DNA of 64,000 nucleotides. Origin: Brevibacillus brevis (lineage in GTDB: Bacteria > Bacillota > Bacilli > Brevibacillales > Brevibacillaceae). The translations under genes were made by a program, and so were the position numbers. The stretch covers positions 5,748,001-5,812,000 of the forward strand of contig NZ_CP041767.1 in the NCBI RefSeq assembly GCF_022026395.1, written 5' to 3'. Position 1 is the first letter of the stretch, and the number at the start of each line of letters is the position of its first letter. The notes beneath the pieces are model-generated. The model ran no database searches and was not told the origin of the DNA. It worked only from the letters and a program-made list of their open reading frames with translations. This document shows positions 7,508 through 17,015 of this stretch, piece by piece.

Positions 7508-9226
7508 ATGTCATTCTTGAAGAAACTCTCGACCGTCGCGCTGACTGCTGTCATCGGGCTATCAACATTCTCTGGGGCACAAGCTGCTAACCGTCCAACA
7601 TCGATGTCACCGAACGCTATGGTGACGACTCCTCACTATCTGGCTACGGCTGCGGCCCTGAAGACATTGGAAGACGGTGGAAACGCAGTAGATGCTGCTA
7701 TTACAGCCGCTTCCACCTTAGCTGTTGTCTACCCTCATTACACAACCATTGGCGGAGATAACTTCTGGCTCATCTACAATGCCAAAACAAAAGAGCTGAA
7801 GGCACTGAACGGCAGTGGTCGTGCAGGCGAAAAGGCAACCATCGACTATTACAAAGGCAAAGGCTACGAAAAAATCCCGTCCCGCGGTTATGAATCGGCA
7901 AACACTGTCCCTGGAGTTGTCTCCGGCTGGTGGGAGGCGTACAACTACGCCCATAAAAAAATGGGCAACAGCAAGCTTCAATGGAACAGACTGCTGGAGC
8001 CTGCCATTGGATACGCCGAAAACGGATATCCAGTCTCCCCCAACCAAGTGTATTGGACAAAATACGCGACAGATCCAACTGACAATGACTTGAAGAATCT
8101 TCAACGTTTTGATGGATTCCGTAAAACATTCCTGAAGCCCAACGGCGATCCTTATGCAGCAGGCGAAATTCTCAAACAAAAGGACCTTGCCAATACTTTG
8201 CGAATCATTGCGAAAAAAGGCGCTGACGGTTTTTATAAAGGAGAAGTTGCTAAAAAAATCGTAGCAGACATGCAAGCCAACGGCGGATTGCTCACGTTGA
8301 AAGATTTTGAGAAGCATACCTCCACTTGGGCAGATCCTATTACGGTAGACTACCGCGGATACAAAGCATACAACGTTCCGCCTAACTCCCAAGGCATGGC
8401 ATCACTCTCCATTCTTAATGTTTTGAATAACTTTGACCTTAAGAGCATGGGTGAAGGAACACCCGATTACTATCACACGATTGTGGAAGCTACCAAACAG
8501 GCTTTTGCTGACCGCGACAAATGGCTGACTGACCCAGCCTTTGCGGATATCCCTGTAGATGAGCTGTTGTCCAAGCAGCATGGGAAAGATTTAGCTGCGC
8601 GTATTGATATGAAGCAAGCAGCCAAATCCGTAGAACCGCTTGATCCAAAAGGCGATACAACCTGGTTCGGGATCGTCGACAAAGATGGAAATGCCGTGTC
8701 CATCATTCAGAGTCACTATTTTGACTGGGGTTCCGGCATCGTAGCGAAAGATACGGGTGTCCTTTTGCAAAACCGCGGAAGTTATTTCTCTTTGGATTCC
8801 AAACACATCAATCACTTGGAACCAGGCAAACGCACCTTCCACACAATTAACCCAGCGATGCTCTTCAAAGGGGACAAGCCTTATCTCCTTTACGGAACAC
8901 AAGGGGGAGAAGGACAGCCGCAAACGCAAGCCGCTCTCGTCACACGTATTGTCGACTTTGGTTTCAGCGTGCAAGACGCAATTGAAGCGCCAAGATGGCT
9001 GCATGGACGCAACTGGGGATCTGCTTCCAACAATCTCAAGGTGGAAAGCCGCATCCCTCAAGAAGTCCTGGACGAGCTCATTAAACGTGGGCATCCAGTC
9101 GAAAAGCTGGAAGCAGCTTATACCGACGCGATGGGACAGTCCGGCGCAATCCTGATTGACCCGCAAACCAATGTAAAATTTGGCGGTGCTGACCCTCGCG
9201 GTGAAGGCGCTGCAATGGGCTATTAA
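7508..9226 (+). CDS. ggt: Secreted gamma-glutamyltransferase
   Basis: A 572-residue precursor with a signal peptide (MSFLKKLSTVALTAV..., cleavage probably after GAQA near residue 26). It belongs to the Ntn-hydrolase family that transfers or hydrolyses gamma-glutamyl groups of glutathione, glutamine or poly-gamma-glutamate outside the cell. The autoprocessing threonine is in GDTTWFGIVDKDGNAV (Thr384), giving large and small subunits. LYGTQGGEGQPQTQ is in the small subunit where the glycine-rich oxyanion loop lies. SD AAGGAGG precedes the ATG. Expression is probably set by the operator and c-di-GMP riboswitch upstream. Confidence 0.93.
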   Translation: MSFLKKLSTVALTAVIGLSTFSGAQAANRPTSMSPNAMVTTPHYLATAAALKTLEDGGNAVDAAITAASTLAVVYPHYTTIGGDNFWLIYNAKTKELKALNGSGRAGEKATIDYYKGKGYEKIPSRGYESANTVPGVVSGWWEAYNYAHKKMGNSKLQWNRLLEPAIGYAENGYPVSPNQVYWTKYATDPTDNDLKNLQRFDGFRKTFLKPNGDPYAAGEILKQKDLANTLRIIAKKGADGFYKGEVAKKIVADMQANGGLLTLKDFEKHTSTWADPITVDYRGYKAYNVPPNSQGMASLSILNVLNNFDLKSMGEGTPDYYHTIVEATKQAFADRDKWLTDPAFADIPVDELLSKQHGKDLAARIDMKQAAKSVEPLDPKGDTTWFGIVDKDGNAVSIIQSHYFDWGSGIVAKDTGVLLQNRGSYFSLDSKHINHLEPGKRTFHTINPAMLFKGDKPYLLYGTQGGEGQPQTQAALVTRIVDFGFSVQDAIEAPRWLHGRNWGSASNNLKVESRIPQEVLDELIKRGHPVEKLEAAYTDAMGQSGAILIDPQTNVKFGGADPRGEGAAMGY

Positions 9227-9235
9227 TATTTTGTC

Positions 9236-9266
9236 AGACTGCTGAGTAAATCTCAGCAGTCTACCT
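9236..9266 (+). terminator. Hairpin after ggt
   Basis: AGACTGCTGAG and CTCAGCAGTCT form a perfect 11-bp stem, but only a weak U-rich tail follows. It may attenuate rather than abolish read-through into the chemoreceptor gene. Confidence 0.6.
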
Positions 9267-9306
9267 GTTTCTATTTTGCATTCACGGATTAGGAGTGGAA
9301 AAACCT

Positions 9307-11295
9307 ATGTTTTTGTTCAACAAGCTCAGGAACAAAATGATCCTTTGGTTTCTCATCGTGGCTGTCATTCCACTTACTGCCGTTTCTTTGTTTATCACGA
9401 ACAGCTTTTCATCCATTTTGATTGATAAACAAAAATCATCCTATGTTGACCTTACTTCCAGTACAGCCATAGCTATGGATCAATATCTGGACCGGCGTAT
9501 GACAGAAATTCAAATTTTAGCCCGCACCTCGGATATTCAATCCGATGATTCCGCGGCAAAAAACGAATTCATCCGCAAGTTTACCGAGGAAATGAAACTG
9601 TATGACGGGAATACGTTTATCGCAAGCGATGGAAAAGTAACGGCTGATACGTTCCCCAAAAGCGTTGGAATCAATCTTGGCGAGCGCCAATTCTTCAAAG
9701 ACGGTATGCAGGACAAGCCTAGCTTCTCCGATGTTCTTGTTGCAAAGACAACCGGCAATCGCTCTATCATCGTCGCTTCCCCTGTAAAAACGAAAAACAA
9801 TGAGAAGCTCGGTGTCTTGACCGGGCTCGTCAATGTAGATGACTTCACAGCTACCTTTCTCAAAGATTTGAAAGTAGGCAACGATGGTTATCCGATTCTC
9901 GTTGATAACAAGGATCAAATTCAGTACCATCCTACCCAGGATCTGATCGGAAAACCCCTTGAGGAATCCGCTCTGCCGCAACCATTAATGGAAATCCTTA
10001 AATCAGGAAAAACGGAAAAGGGCTCATACAGCTACTCGGACAACGGCAAGGAATACGTTGTCACCTACTCCCCCATTCCCAAGACCAACTTTGGTTTGTA
10101 TCTGCATATCCCTGTCGAGTCCATAACGTCTGCGGTTTCATCCGTTACTACCATGGTTAGGATCATTGTCATCGTTGTTGTCGCTGTCGTGACCGCAATC
10201 GCATACGCTGTTTCCCGACAAATCTCACGCCCTATTGCGGCAGTTGCCTCCGTGGCTAACCGCATTTCCGAGGGTGAATTGACTGTACAACCCCTGCAAA
10301 TTCGAACCAAGGATGAGGTTGGACAGCTATCCCAATCAGTAAACACAATGGTGCTCAACCTGCGAACGATTATTCAACAAGTAAATGATACAGCTTCAGA
10401 TCTGGCTTCTTCCGCAGAGGAATTGTCGGTCAACGCCGACCATACGAGCAAGGCTACCGAGCAAATCGCCATAACGATTCAGGAAGTAGCTTACGGTGCG
10501 GAAAAACAAGTGAAGAGTGTAGAGGAAAGTGTCACCGCAATTCAAGGCGTATCGACAGGGGCTCAGCAAGTTGCCACGAATGCACAGCAAGCTGCCGAAT
10601 CAGCTTTGGGGGCTTCCCAAATTGCAGTGGAAGGCAATCAGGCCCTTCAGGTCGTTATCAGCCAAATGCAATCGATTGAGAACACGGTCGGCAACATTGC
10701 CGATATCGTCAAACGATTAGGAAACAGCTCACAGGAAATCGGACAAATCGTACAAGTCATCACCGCCATAGCTGAACAAACAAATCTGTTAGCGCTAAAC
10801 GCAGCGATTGAAGCGGCGAGAGCTGGTGAACAGGGACGGGGATTCGCCGTTGTGGCAGACGAAGTGCGCAAATTGGCTGAGCAGTCCGCACAATCCGCGC
10901 AACAGATCAAACTGTTGATTACGACGATTCAGCTCGAATCAAACCAGGCTGTCCTTTCGATGGAACAGGGCACCAAAGAGGTCGCCACCGGACTTACGGT
11001 CGTTAACAATGCAGGCAAGTCCTTCGAACAGATCCAGGATGCTGTCACGCAGGTGGCAAGCCAAATTCAAGAAGTAAAAGCTTATTCCGAGCAAATGTCT
11101 TTTGGCACCAAACAGGTGGTAGAATTGGTCACTGTCATTGAAGAAGTAGCGGAGAATTCTGCTGACGGAACACAAAGCGTGTCGGCCGCCACAGAAGAAC
11201 AGCTGGCAGCTATGGAAGAAGTCAGTTCATCAGCTACTTCTTTGGCAAGAATAGCCGAAGAACTGCAATCTCATGTAAGCAAATTCAAGATATAG
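9307..11295 (+). CDS. Methyl-accepting chemotaxis protein with dCache-type sensor
   Basis: About 662 residues. TM1 is at about 8-32, an extracellular dCache-like sensor spans about 35-280 (containing KTTGNRSIIVASPVK), TM2 is at about 283-305, HAMP covers about 305-358, and a long signalling domain has its hairpin tip at AEQTNLLALNAAIEAARAGEQGRGFAVVADEVRKLAEQ (about 490-530). It would bind an extracellular ligand and control CheA. I prefer ATG 9307 (11 bases after AGGAG) to GTG 9295. It lies behind ggt and may share its c-di-GMP control. Confidence 0.92.
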   Translation: MFLFNKLRNKMILWFLIVAVIPLTAVSLFITNSFSSILIDKQKSSYVDLTSSTAIAMDQYLDRRMTEIQILARTSDIQSDDSAAKNEFIRKFTEEMKLYDGNTFIASDGKVTADTFPKSVGINLGERQFFKDGMQDKPSFSDVLVAKTTGNRSIIVASPVKTKNNEKLGVLTGLVNVDDFTATFLKDLKVGNDGYPILVDNKDQIQYHPTQDLIGKPLEESALPQPLMEILKSGKTEKGSYSYSDNGKEYVVTYSPIPKTNFGLYLHIPVESITSAVSSVTTMVRIIVIVVVAVVTAIAYAVSRQISRPIAAVASVANRISEGELTVQPLQIRTKDEVGQLSQSVNTMVLNLRTIIQQVNDTASDLASSAEELSVNADHTSKATEQIAITIQEVAYGAEKQVKSVEESVTAIQGVSTGAQQVATNAQQAAESALGASQIAVEGNQALQVVISQMQSIENTVGNIADIVKRLGNSSQEIGQIVQVITAIAEQTNLLALNAAIEAARAGEQGRGFAVVADEVRKLAEQSAQSAQQIKLLITTIQLESNQAVLSMEQGTKEVATGLTVVNNAGKSFEQIQDAVTQVASQIQEVKAYSEQMSFGTKQVVELVTVIEEVAENSADGTQSVSAATEEQLAAMEEVSSSATSLARIAEELQSHVSKFKI

Positions 11296-11304
11296 TCCAA
11301 ACAA

Positions 11305-11347
11305 GAAAAAAGGAAAGCCGCCTTGCATGTCGCTCGGCGGCTTTTTC
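11305..11347. terminator. Bidirectional terminator
   Basis: AAAGCCGCC and GGCGGCTTT pair, with A-rich 5' and T-rich 3' flanks. It can serve the chemoreceptor on plus and the glycerophosphodiesterase on minus. Confidence 0.8.
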
Positions 11348-11357
11348 CTGCTTGTGC

Positions 11358-12077
11358 TTATACAAACTCCCACATCCGGTCAGGATGGTTCGTGCAAATT
11401 TGAACCTGAGGATGCCACGAAATAACTTCGCGGATATGCTTCGGATCATCCAGCGTCCACGCGATGACTTTGAAACCTTTTTCAATAGCAGCTACTGCTA
11501 GCTCTCTATTCAGGAACGGATAACCCATGGAGAGGATCGTAGCACCTGCTGCCTCCATCTGTTCCAGCATGAGTACAGGGCGACCATATACAATCAGGCC
11601 TGTCTGAACTTCTTGATCGAGCGTGCGAACGTGACGAATCAAATCGTGGTCAAATGAAGTCAGGCACACCTCTTGCTTCATTCCATGCTTTTCTACAAGC
11701 GCGAGCACCTTTTCCGCGATACCCGGGTACATGTCACTTGTTGCTTTCAACTCGATATTTAACATGCAGCGACCTTTTACTGCGATCAGCACTTCCTCTA
11801 GCGTAGGGATTCGCTCGCCCGCAAACTTGTCGCCAAACCAGCTCCCTGCATCCAGCTCACGCAGCTCTGCCAAGGTATGATCCATGACCAGACCGCGGCC
11901 ATTGGTCGTGCGTTCCAGCGTAAAGTCATGAATCAGCACCGGAACACCGTCACGCGTCAGTTGAACATCAATTTCCATTGCTTTGATAGCTGGCTCTGCC
12001 AAAGCCAGTCGAATCGCTGTCATTGTATTCTCCGGGGCTTTGCCTGACCACCCGCGATGTGCCATACAAATGTTCAT
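11358..12077 (-). CDS. ugpQ: Glycerophosphodiester phosphodiesterase (cytoplasmic)
   Basis: A 239-residue GDPD-family enzyme hydrolysing glycerophosphodiesters to glycerol-3-phosphate and alcohol. The active-site segments are AHRGWSGKAPENT (residues 5-17), MEIDVQLTRDG with the metal-binding Glu/Asp, and LIHDFTLERTT with the second His. No signal peptide is present, so it acts inside the cell on imported substrate. It is the last gene of the glpP-ugp operon, 30 bp after the binding-protein gene. Confidence 0.9.
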   Translation of the reverse strand: MNICMAHRGWSGKAPENTMTAIRLALAEPAIKAMEIDVQLTRDGVPVLIHDFTLERTTNGRGLVMDHTLAELRELDAGSWFGDKFAGERIPTLEEVLIAVKGRCMLNIELKATSDMYPGIAEKVLALVEKHGMKQEVCLTSFDHDLIRHVRTLDQEVQTGLIVYGRPVLMLEQMEAAGATILSMGYPFLNRELAVAAIEKGFKVIAWTLDDPKHIREVISWHPQVQICTNHPDRMWEFV

Positions 12078-12107
12078 TTCGCCAGCTCCTCTATCATTTC
12101 GTTTCTG

Positions 12108-13436
12108 TTATTTTTTCAAAAGCTTGCTGCCTTTTTCCGTCGCCGCCTGCATCGCTTCATCTACAGTCGCTTGGCCAAGCATCGCACGCTGCAGTTCTTT
12201 TTGAATCACATCCTGCAATTCCTTGTAGCCTGGAGCCATCGGACGAGGATAGCCGTATTGCAACTGATCTACCGCGACCTTGAAGTTTGGCTCTTTTTCA
12301 TAGAATGCCTTCATTTCAGCCGAATCGATAGCTTCTGTCGTAACAGGCATATAACCGGAAGCGATGGACCACGGAACTGTCTGCTCAGTATCGGTCATCC
12401 ACTTCATGAACTCCCACGCTGCTTTTTTCTCTGCATCGGTCGACTTCGCCAGCATCACGAGATTCGCACCGCCCGTTGGCGTACCAAACGTTTTATTGGC
12501 TGGCAAGAAAGCTGCACCCATGTCAAATTTGGCATTTTTCTTCAATTCCGTCAAGGAACCTGTCGAGGTAAAAATCATGCCCACTTTTTGATTCAGGAAG
12601 TCTTGCTCCGCTACATCCCACGCATTGTAGTTCTCTCCTGGAGGGTTTTTCATGATGCCTTCCTTCACCATTTTGGACCAGAGCTCAAGTGGTGCTTTTC
12701 CTGCTTCGTTGTTGATCGTCAGCTCCTTGCCGTTCTCGCTCAGGATGTTGCCCCCGCCTTGGAAAACAAGCGCTTCGTAGAACCAGATATCAACAGGTGT
12801 TGAGAAGCCGTACCGGGTAATTTTGTCTCCTTCTTTTTTGCTCAGCTTTTGCGAGAAGCTGACCAGCTCATCCCATGTTTTCGGACCGTTTGAATCAAGT
12901 CCTGCTTCTTTTAACATATCGCGGTTGATGTACAGCAATGGAGTGGAGCGGTTAAACGGCACTGCGTACAGTTTGTCATTCCAATAAGAGTTTTTCATGA
13001 GACCTGGAATGTACTTCTTTTCATCCCCTTGGGAGTAGGGAGTCAAATCTTCCAAAACTTTTGCATCCGCAAATGCCGCGATCGAAGCGATCTCGACCAT
13101 CGTGACATCTGGATTGTTGCCTGCTGCCACAGATGCCAGTACTTTGGAGTGGTTCTCTTGATACGCACCTTGGTAGGCCGGTTTGACGATAATATCTTTA
13201 TGTGTCTCATTGAATTTTTTGACCATATCCTCAATTGTTTTCCCACGAACGCCACCCAACGCATACCAGAAATCAATTTGGACAGGGCCGCTGGATGCTG
13301 TAGACGCTGCTGGCTGGGAAGTGCTTCCTGCACTTGCAGACTGATCTTTACTAGATGATCCGCAACCAGCCAAAACTCCTGACAAACCGATAGTCAATGC
13401 ACATAGAATCGTTCCAGTCTTTTTCAATGAAAACAT
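12108..13436 (-). CDS. ugpB: ABC transporter solute-binding lipoprotein (UgpB-like)
   Basis: About 442 residues; a type II lipoprotein signal with lipobox LAGC near residue 25, then a Ser/Ala-rich linker. The mature part is a cluster-B extracellular solute-binding fold: QIDFWYALGG near its start, NNPDVTMVEIASIAAFADAK, and the late PTGGANLVML and WEFMKWMTDTEQ segments. Binding of glycerol-3-phosphate or glycerophosphodiesters is inferred from the flanking ugpAEC, GlpP and GDPD genes; the fold alone would also fit a sugar. Confidence 0.85.
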   Translation of the reverse strand: MFSLKKTGTILCALTIGLSGVLAGCGSSSKDQSASAGSTSQPAASTASSGPVQIDFWYALGGVRGKTIEDMVKKFNETHKDIIVKPAYQGAYQENHSKVLASVAAGNNPDVTMVEIASIAAFADAKVLEDLTPYSQGDEKKYIPGLMKNSYWNDKLYAVPFNRSTPLLYINRDMLKEAGLDSNGPKTWDELVSFSQKLSKKEGDKITRYGFSTPVDIWFYEALVFQGGGNILSENGKELTINNEAGKAPLELWSKMVKEGIMKNPPGENYNAWDVAEQDFLNQKVGMIFTSTGSLTELKKNAKFDMGAAFLPANKTFGTPTGGANLVMLAKSTDAEKKAAWEFMKWMTDTEQTVPWSIASGYMPVTTEAIDSAEMKAFYEKEPNFKVAVDQLQYGYPRPMAPGYKELQDVIQKELQRAMLGQATVDEAMQAATEKGSKLLKK

Positions 13437-13468
13437 GGTTTGATTTCCTCCCTAAGAGCTCTCTTTTA

Positions 13469-14296
13469 TTATTTGGATTGATAGATGAACGCTTTGATAA
13501 TATGCCGTTGTGCCACGAAGAAAATCACGAGAATCGGTAGAATGAGAATCATGTTGCCCGCCATCATGACGTTCCACAAGGTTCCGCCGTCGGACATGTG
13601 CAAGCTGGATATTCCGATCGGCAAGGTGCGCACCTCGTCGCTGTTGGTCATAATCAGCGGCCAGAAATAGTCGTTCCAGTGGTAAATAAAGCTGAATAGT
13701 CCGAAAGTGACCAGCACTGGCTTCGCCATCGGCACCATGATCGTCCACATGATTTTCCATTCGGACGCGTTATCCAGACGTGCTGCCTCGATCACTTCAT
13801 CGGGCACCTGCATGAATGCTTGCCTGAGCAGGAAGATTCCGAAAGCACTGGCTGCGTACGGCAGGATCAGCGACCACAGCGTGTTGACGAGTCCCCAGCC
13901 ACTCAATTGCACGTAGATCGGCAAAAAGATGACTTGTCCCGGAATCATCAAGACAATCAAGACAAGACCAAACAACAGATTGCGACCGGGAAACTTGTAG
14001 CGTGCAAAAGCGTAAGCCGCAGGCACCGCCGTCAAAAATTGCAGGATCAAAATCCCTACTGCAACCAGAATGCTGTTCCACGTAAACATAAGGAACGGAC
14101 CTGATTCCCACGCTTGGGCGAAGTTGCTCCACTCCCACGTCTCAGGCAAAAGCGTCGGGGGAAATTGCCGGACCTCTGGCATCGTTTTGAAAGCCGTCGA
14201 TGCCATCCACAGAAACGGGAACACAAACAGGAAAGCCACAACCAAAAGCCCAATCCATTCCACGGTCTTGCGTGAAGCCAAAACCACTCGATACAT
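13469..14296 (-). CDS. ugpE: ABC transporter permease (UgpE-like)
   Basis: About 275 residues with six membrane segments. The EAA loop, EVIEAARLDNASEWKIMWTI (about 187-206), is the contact site for the ATPase. It is one half of the heterodimeric channel with the next gene upstream, 26 bp away. Confidence 0.88.
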   Translation of the reverse strand: MYRVVLASRKTVEWIGLLVVAFLFVFPFLWMASTAFKTMPEVRQFPPTLLPETWEWSNFAQAWESGPFLMFTWNSILVAVGILILQFLTAVPAAYAFARYKFPGRNLLFGLVLIVLMIPGQVIFLPIYVQLSGWGLVNTLWSLILPYAASAFGIFLLRQAFMQVPDEVIEAARLDNASEWKIMWTIMVPMAKPVLVTFGLFSFIYHWNDYFWPLIMTNSDEVRTLPIGISSLHMSDGGTLWNVMMAGNMILILPILVIFFVAQRHIIKAFIYQSK

Positions 14297-14322
14297 GCTC
14301 CTCCTCCTTTCTCATGAGTTCA

Positions 14323-15279
14323 TCAGCGATAATGCACGCGCTTGGACATCACCAGGAAATGCAAAGCTGTTAAAATCCCTACCAGTATCAGCAAAATGAC
14401 AGAGGCAGCCGAAGCAATCCCGCCATTGTAGAAGTCCATTCCTTGCTCGTAAATGTAGTAGACAAGCATGTTCGTACTATTGATTGGACCACCCTGTGTC
14501 ATAATGGCAATCGTGTCGAACGCTTGGAAGGATGAGATCGTATTGATAATGAGCAAAAAGAAAATCGTCGGTGACAGCATCGGTATCGTAATCCGTCTCA
14601 ACGTCCGCCACCATGGCGATTGATCGAGCGCTGCTGCCTCGTATATATCGCCCGGAATGCTTTGCAAGCCTGCGATGAAAATGAGCGTGTTATAGCCGAC
14701 CCCTTTCCAAATGCTGACGATAATCAGTGACAGCAAGGAGCTTTTCGGGTCAGTCAGCCACGTATACGCAGGCAGTCCGACCGCTTCCAGTCCTGCGTTC
14801 AACAGGCCAAACTGCGGGTCCATCAGCCACATCCACAGCATCGAGACAGATACCAGCGAAATGATGTGAGGACTGAAAACAGTCGCCTGAATAATGCCGT
14901 ACACCTTTGCCTTTTTGTTCAGCCATAGGGCAAGCAAGAAAGATAGCGTCAAGCCGACCCCCACTGTCGCAATGGTAAAGACCGCGGTATTTCCCAATAC
15001 TTGATGAAAATCTCCGTCCTTCATCAAGTCCTGATAGTTTTGCAAGCCTACCCATTCCATTTGCTCCAGATTGATCAATGACCAGTCCTGAAAGCTCAAA
15101 TAAATGATCGAGCCAATCGGGTAAAAGAAGAACAGGGCAAAGCAAATCAATGCGGGTGCCAGATACAAGTACGGACGCAGCCGGGATGCTAGGTCAGACC
15201 ATGCAAATGCCTGTGAACGCACTTCTTTTTTCGACTGGCTTACACCCGGCAACTCCTGTACAGTTGCCGCTTTTCGCAT
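14323..15279 (-). CDS. ugpA: ABC transporter permease (UgpA-like)
   Basis: About 318 residues. A roughly 30-residue cytoplasmic N terminus is followed by six membrane segments. The EAA motif reads DIYEAAALDQSPWWRTLRRI (about 222-241). It begins exactly where the ATPase gene ends (overlap at 15279), which implies coupled translation in the glycerol-phosphate uptake operon. Confidence 0.88.
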   Translation of the reverse strand: MRKAATVQELPGVSQSKKEVRSQAFAWSDLASRLRPYLYLAPALICFALFFFYPIGSIIYLSFQDWSLINLEQMEWVGLQNYQDLMKDGDFHQVLGNTAVFTIATVGVGLTLSFLLALWLNKKAKVYGIIQATVFSPHIISLVSVSMLWMWLMDPQFGLLNAGLEAVGLPAYTWLTDPKSSLLSLIIVSIWKGVGYNTLIFIAGLQSIPGDIYEAAALDQSPWWRTLRRITIPMLSPTIFFLLIINTISSFQAFDTIAIMTQGGPINSTNMLVYYIYEQGMDFYNGGIASAASVILLILVGILTALHFLVMSKRVHYR

Positions 15280-16346
15280 CAGCTATCCCCTCCTGCGCGT
15301 GTCGATACAGGCACTCGTCCACTCATGCGACCCACTCGTTTTCCGCTCCCTTTTTCAAACACATAGATGTATTCCCACGGTACAGTAACCGTGACCGAGG
15401 AGCCGACCTGCATCGCTACCTCCGAGTCCGCTTTGACGATGACCCTGCCTTTTTCCGTCTCCACGTGAAGGAGCGTGTCTGAGCCGAGAATTTCCCTGGA
15501 TACGACCTGACCGCGTGTGTTCCACATCTCTTCGCTCGTGATGGCTGGGACAGCAGCAGGCAACAGCACTGCTTTTTCCGGGCGGAATCCCCATACGTGT
15601 TCACTCTTGCCCTCCGCAGAAACAATGTTCATCGGCGGAGAACCGATAAATTGGGCAACAAACAGATTTTCCGGCTCCTGATACAAATCCATCGGGCTCG
15701 CTACTTGCATAATGTGTCCGTCATTCATGACGACGATCTGATCGCCCATAGTCATCGCCTCTACCTGATCATGTGTCACGTAGATGAAGGTGCTGCCGAG
15801 CTGCTTGTGCAGGCTCGTCAACTCCACACGCATCTGATTTCGCAGCTTCGCATCGAGATTGGAGAGGGGTTCGTCCATCAGGAAGACCTTTGGCTTTTTC
15901 ACCATGGCCCGCGCGAGTGCGACACGTTGCCTTTGACCTCCGGAGAGCTGAGATGGCTTGCGCTTGAGATAATCGGATAGCCCGACGATTTCCGCGATCT
16001 CCTCTACCAGCACCTGACATTCCTTTTTCGACGTTCCTCGGTTTCTCAATCCATAGGCGATATTGTCGTACACATTCATCGTTGGGTAGAGGGCGTAATT
16101 TTGAAAAACCATCGCAATATCACGCTTGCCAGGTGGCAATTGGTTCACCGTTTGATCACCGATTATGATTTTGCCGTCCGTCACTGTTTCCAAGCCAGCG
16201 ATCATCCTGAGTGTGGTTGATTTCCCACAGCCGGACGGACCTACCAGAACCGTAAAGGAGCCGTCTGGAATGACCAAATCCAATCCTTTGACCACGCTTT
16301 GATTCTGAAAGGCTTTCGTTACCTGCTCCAACACCACACGTGCCAT
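15279..16346 (-). CDS. ugpC: ABC transporter ATPase (UgpC/MsmK type)
   Basis: About 355 residues. Walker A GPSGCGKST (about 36-44), Q-loop QNYALYP, signature LSGGQRQR, Walker B VFLMDEPLSNLD and switch His in VTHDQ. It has the C-terminal OB-fold/regulatory extension typical of MalK/UgpC (about 235-340, with FRPEKAVLL). It probably energises the UgpA-UgpE channel; subunits of this type can be shared by several sugar importers. Confidence 0.92.
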   Translation of the reverse strand: MARVVLEQVTKAFQNQSVVKGLDLVIPDGSFTVLVGPSGCGKSTTLRMIAGLETVTDGKIIIGDQTVNQLPPGKRDIAMVFQNYALYPTMNVYDNIAYGLRNRGTSKKECQVLVEEIAEIVGLSDYLKRKPSQLSGGQRQRVALARAMVKKPKVFLMDEPLSNLDAKLRNQMRVELTSLHKQLGSTFIYVTHDQVEAMTMGDQIVVMNDGHIMQVASPMDLYQEPENLFVAQFIGSPPMNIVSAEGKSEHVWGFRPEKAVLLPAAVPAITSEEMWNTRGQVVSREILGSDTLLHVETEKGRVIVKADSEVAMQVGSSVTVTVPWEYIYVFEKGSGKRVGRMSGRVPVSTRAGGDS

Positions 16347-16352
16347 CTGTTT

Positions 16353-17015
16353 TCATTTCCCTCCTTGTGCTTTTGCGGCCAGCATTTCCATAACAAATGT
16401 CTCAAAATCGGCGTAGCGGTAATCCGGAGAAGCGTAGGGCCATTTCTCTTGTCCGTACCACTCCAGCACGACAGATTGCACACCCGCTCCTACCGCAGCC
16501 AGTACGTCATAACGACTGTCGCCGATCATCATGGCTTGCTCGGGACGTTTACCAAGTGCCCCCAGCGCTTTTTGTACAGGCTCAGCCGACGGCTTGCCTC
16601 GTGATACATCATCGACGGTGACGATGGCCTCAAACAGATGCTCAATCCCCGCCATCTCCAGACCAGCCAATGTAAACTCCCGTTGCTTGTTCGTGACGAT
16701 CGCCATCGCAAAGCCCGCCGCCTTTAGCTTTTCCAACCCTTCGCGAACAAACGGAAACAGTTTGACGTGTTCTTCATGATGCTCCCGTACATAGGCGAAG
16801 TATCTTTGTAGCACTTCCTTTTTGTCAGGGACGCCTGCTGCTGTAGCAACTGCCGCCAAAAAATCATCAAACGATTCACCAAAACGCGCGAGAAGCTCTT
16901 CTCTGCTAAAATGTCCCGGTGCATACTGCTCAGCCGTAAAAGCAACGGCATCCACGACCGCATCCCGACTGTCCAGCAAGGTCCCGTCCAAATCAAATAA
17001 CAACGCTTGAATCAA
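16353..17015 (-). CDS. HAD-family phosphatase (Gph/PpaX-like)
   Basis: About 220 residues starting at TTG 17015, ten bases after AAGGAG; the 239-residue frame reaches back into glpP. Motif I is LLFDLDGTLLDS at the N terminus, motif II VTNK, the motif III lysine is in RGKPSAEP, and motif IV is MIGDSRYDVLAA. A helical cap domain follows motif I. Enzymes of this group hydrolyse phosphoglycolate, pyrophosphate or small phosphate esters. Its place between glpP and ugpC suggests a glycerol-phosphate related substrate, which is inference only. Confidence 0.82.
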   Translation of the reverse strand: MIQALLFDLDGTLLDSRDAVVDAVAFTAEQYAPGHFSREELLARFGESFDDFLAAVATAAGVPDKKEVLQRYFAYVREHHEEHVKLFPFVREGLEKLKAAGFAMAIVTNKQREFTLAGLEMAGIEHLFEAIVTVDDVSRGKPSAEPVQKALGALGKRPEQAMMIGDSRYDVLAAVGAGVQSVVLEWYGQEKWPYASPDYRYADFETFVMEMLAAKAQGGK

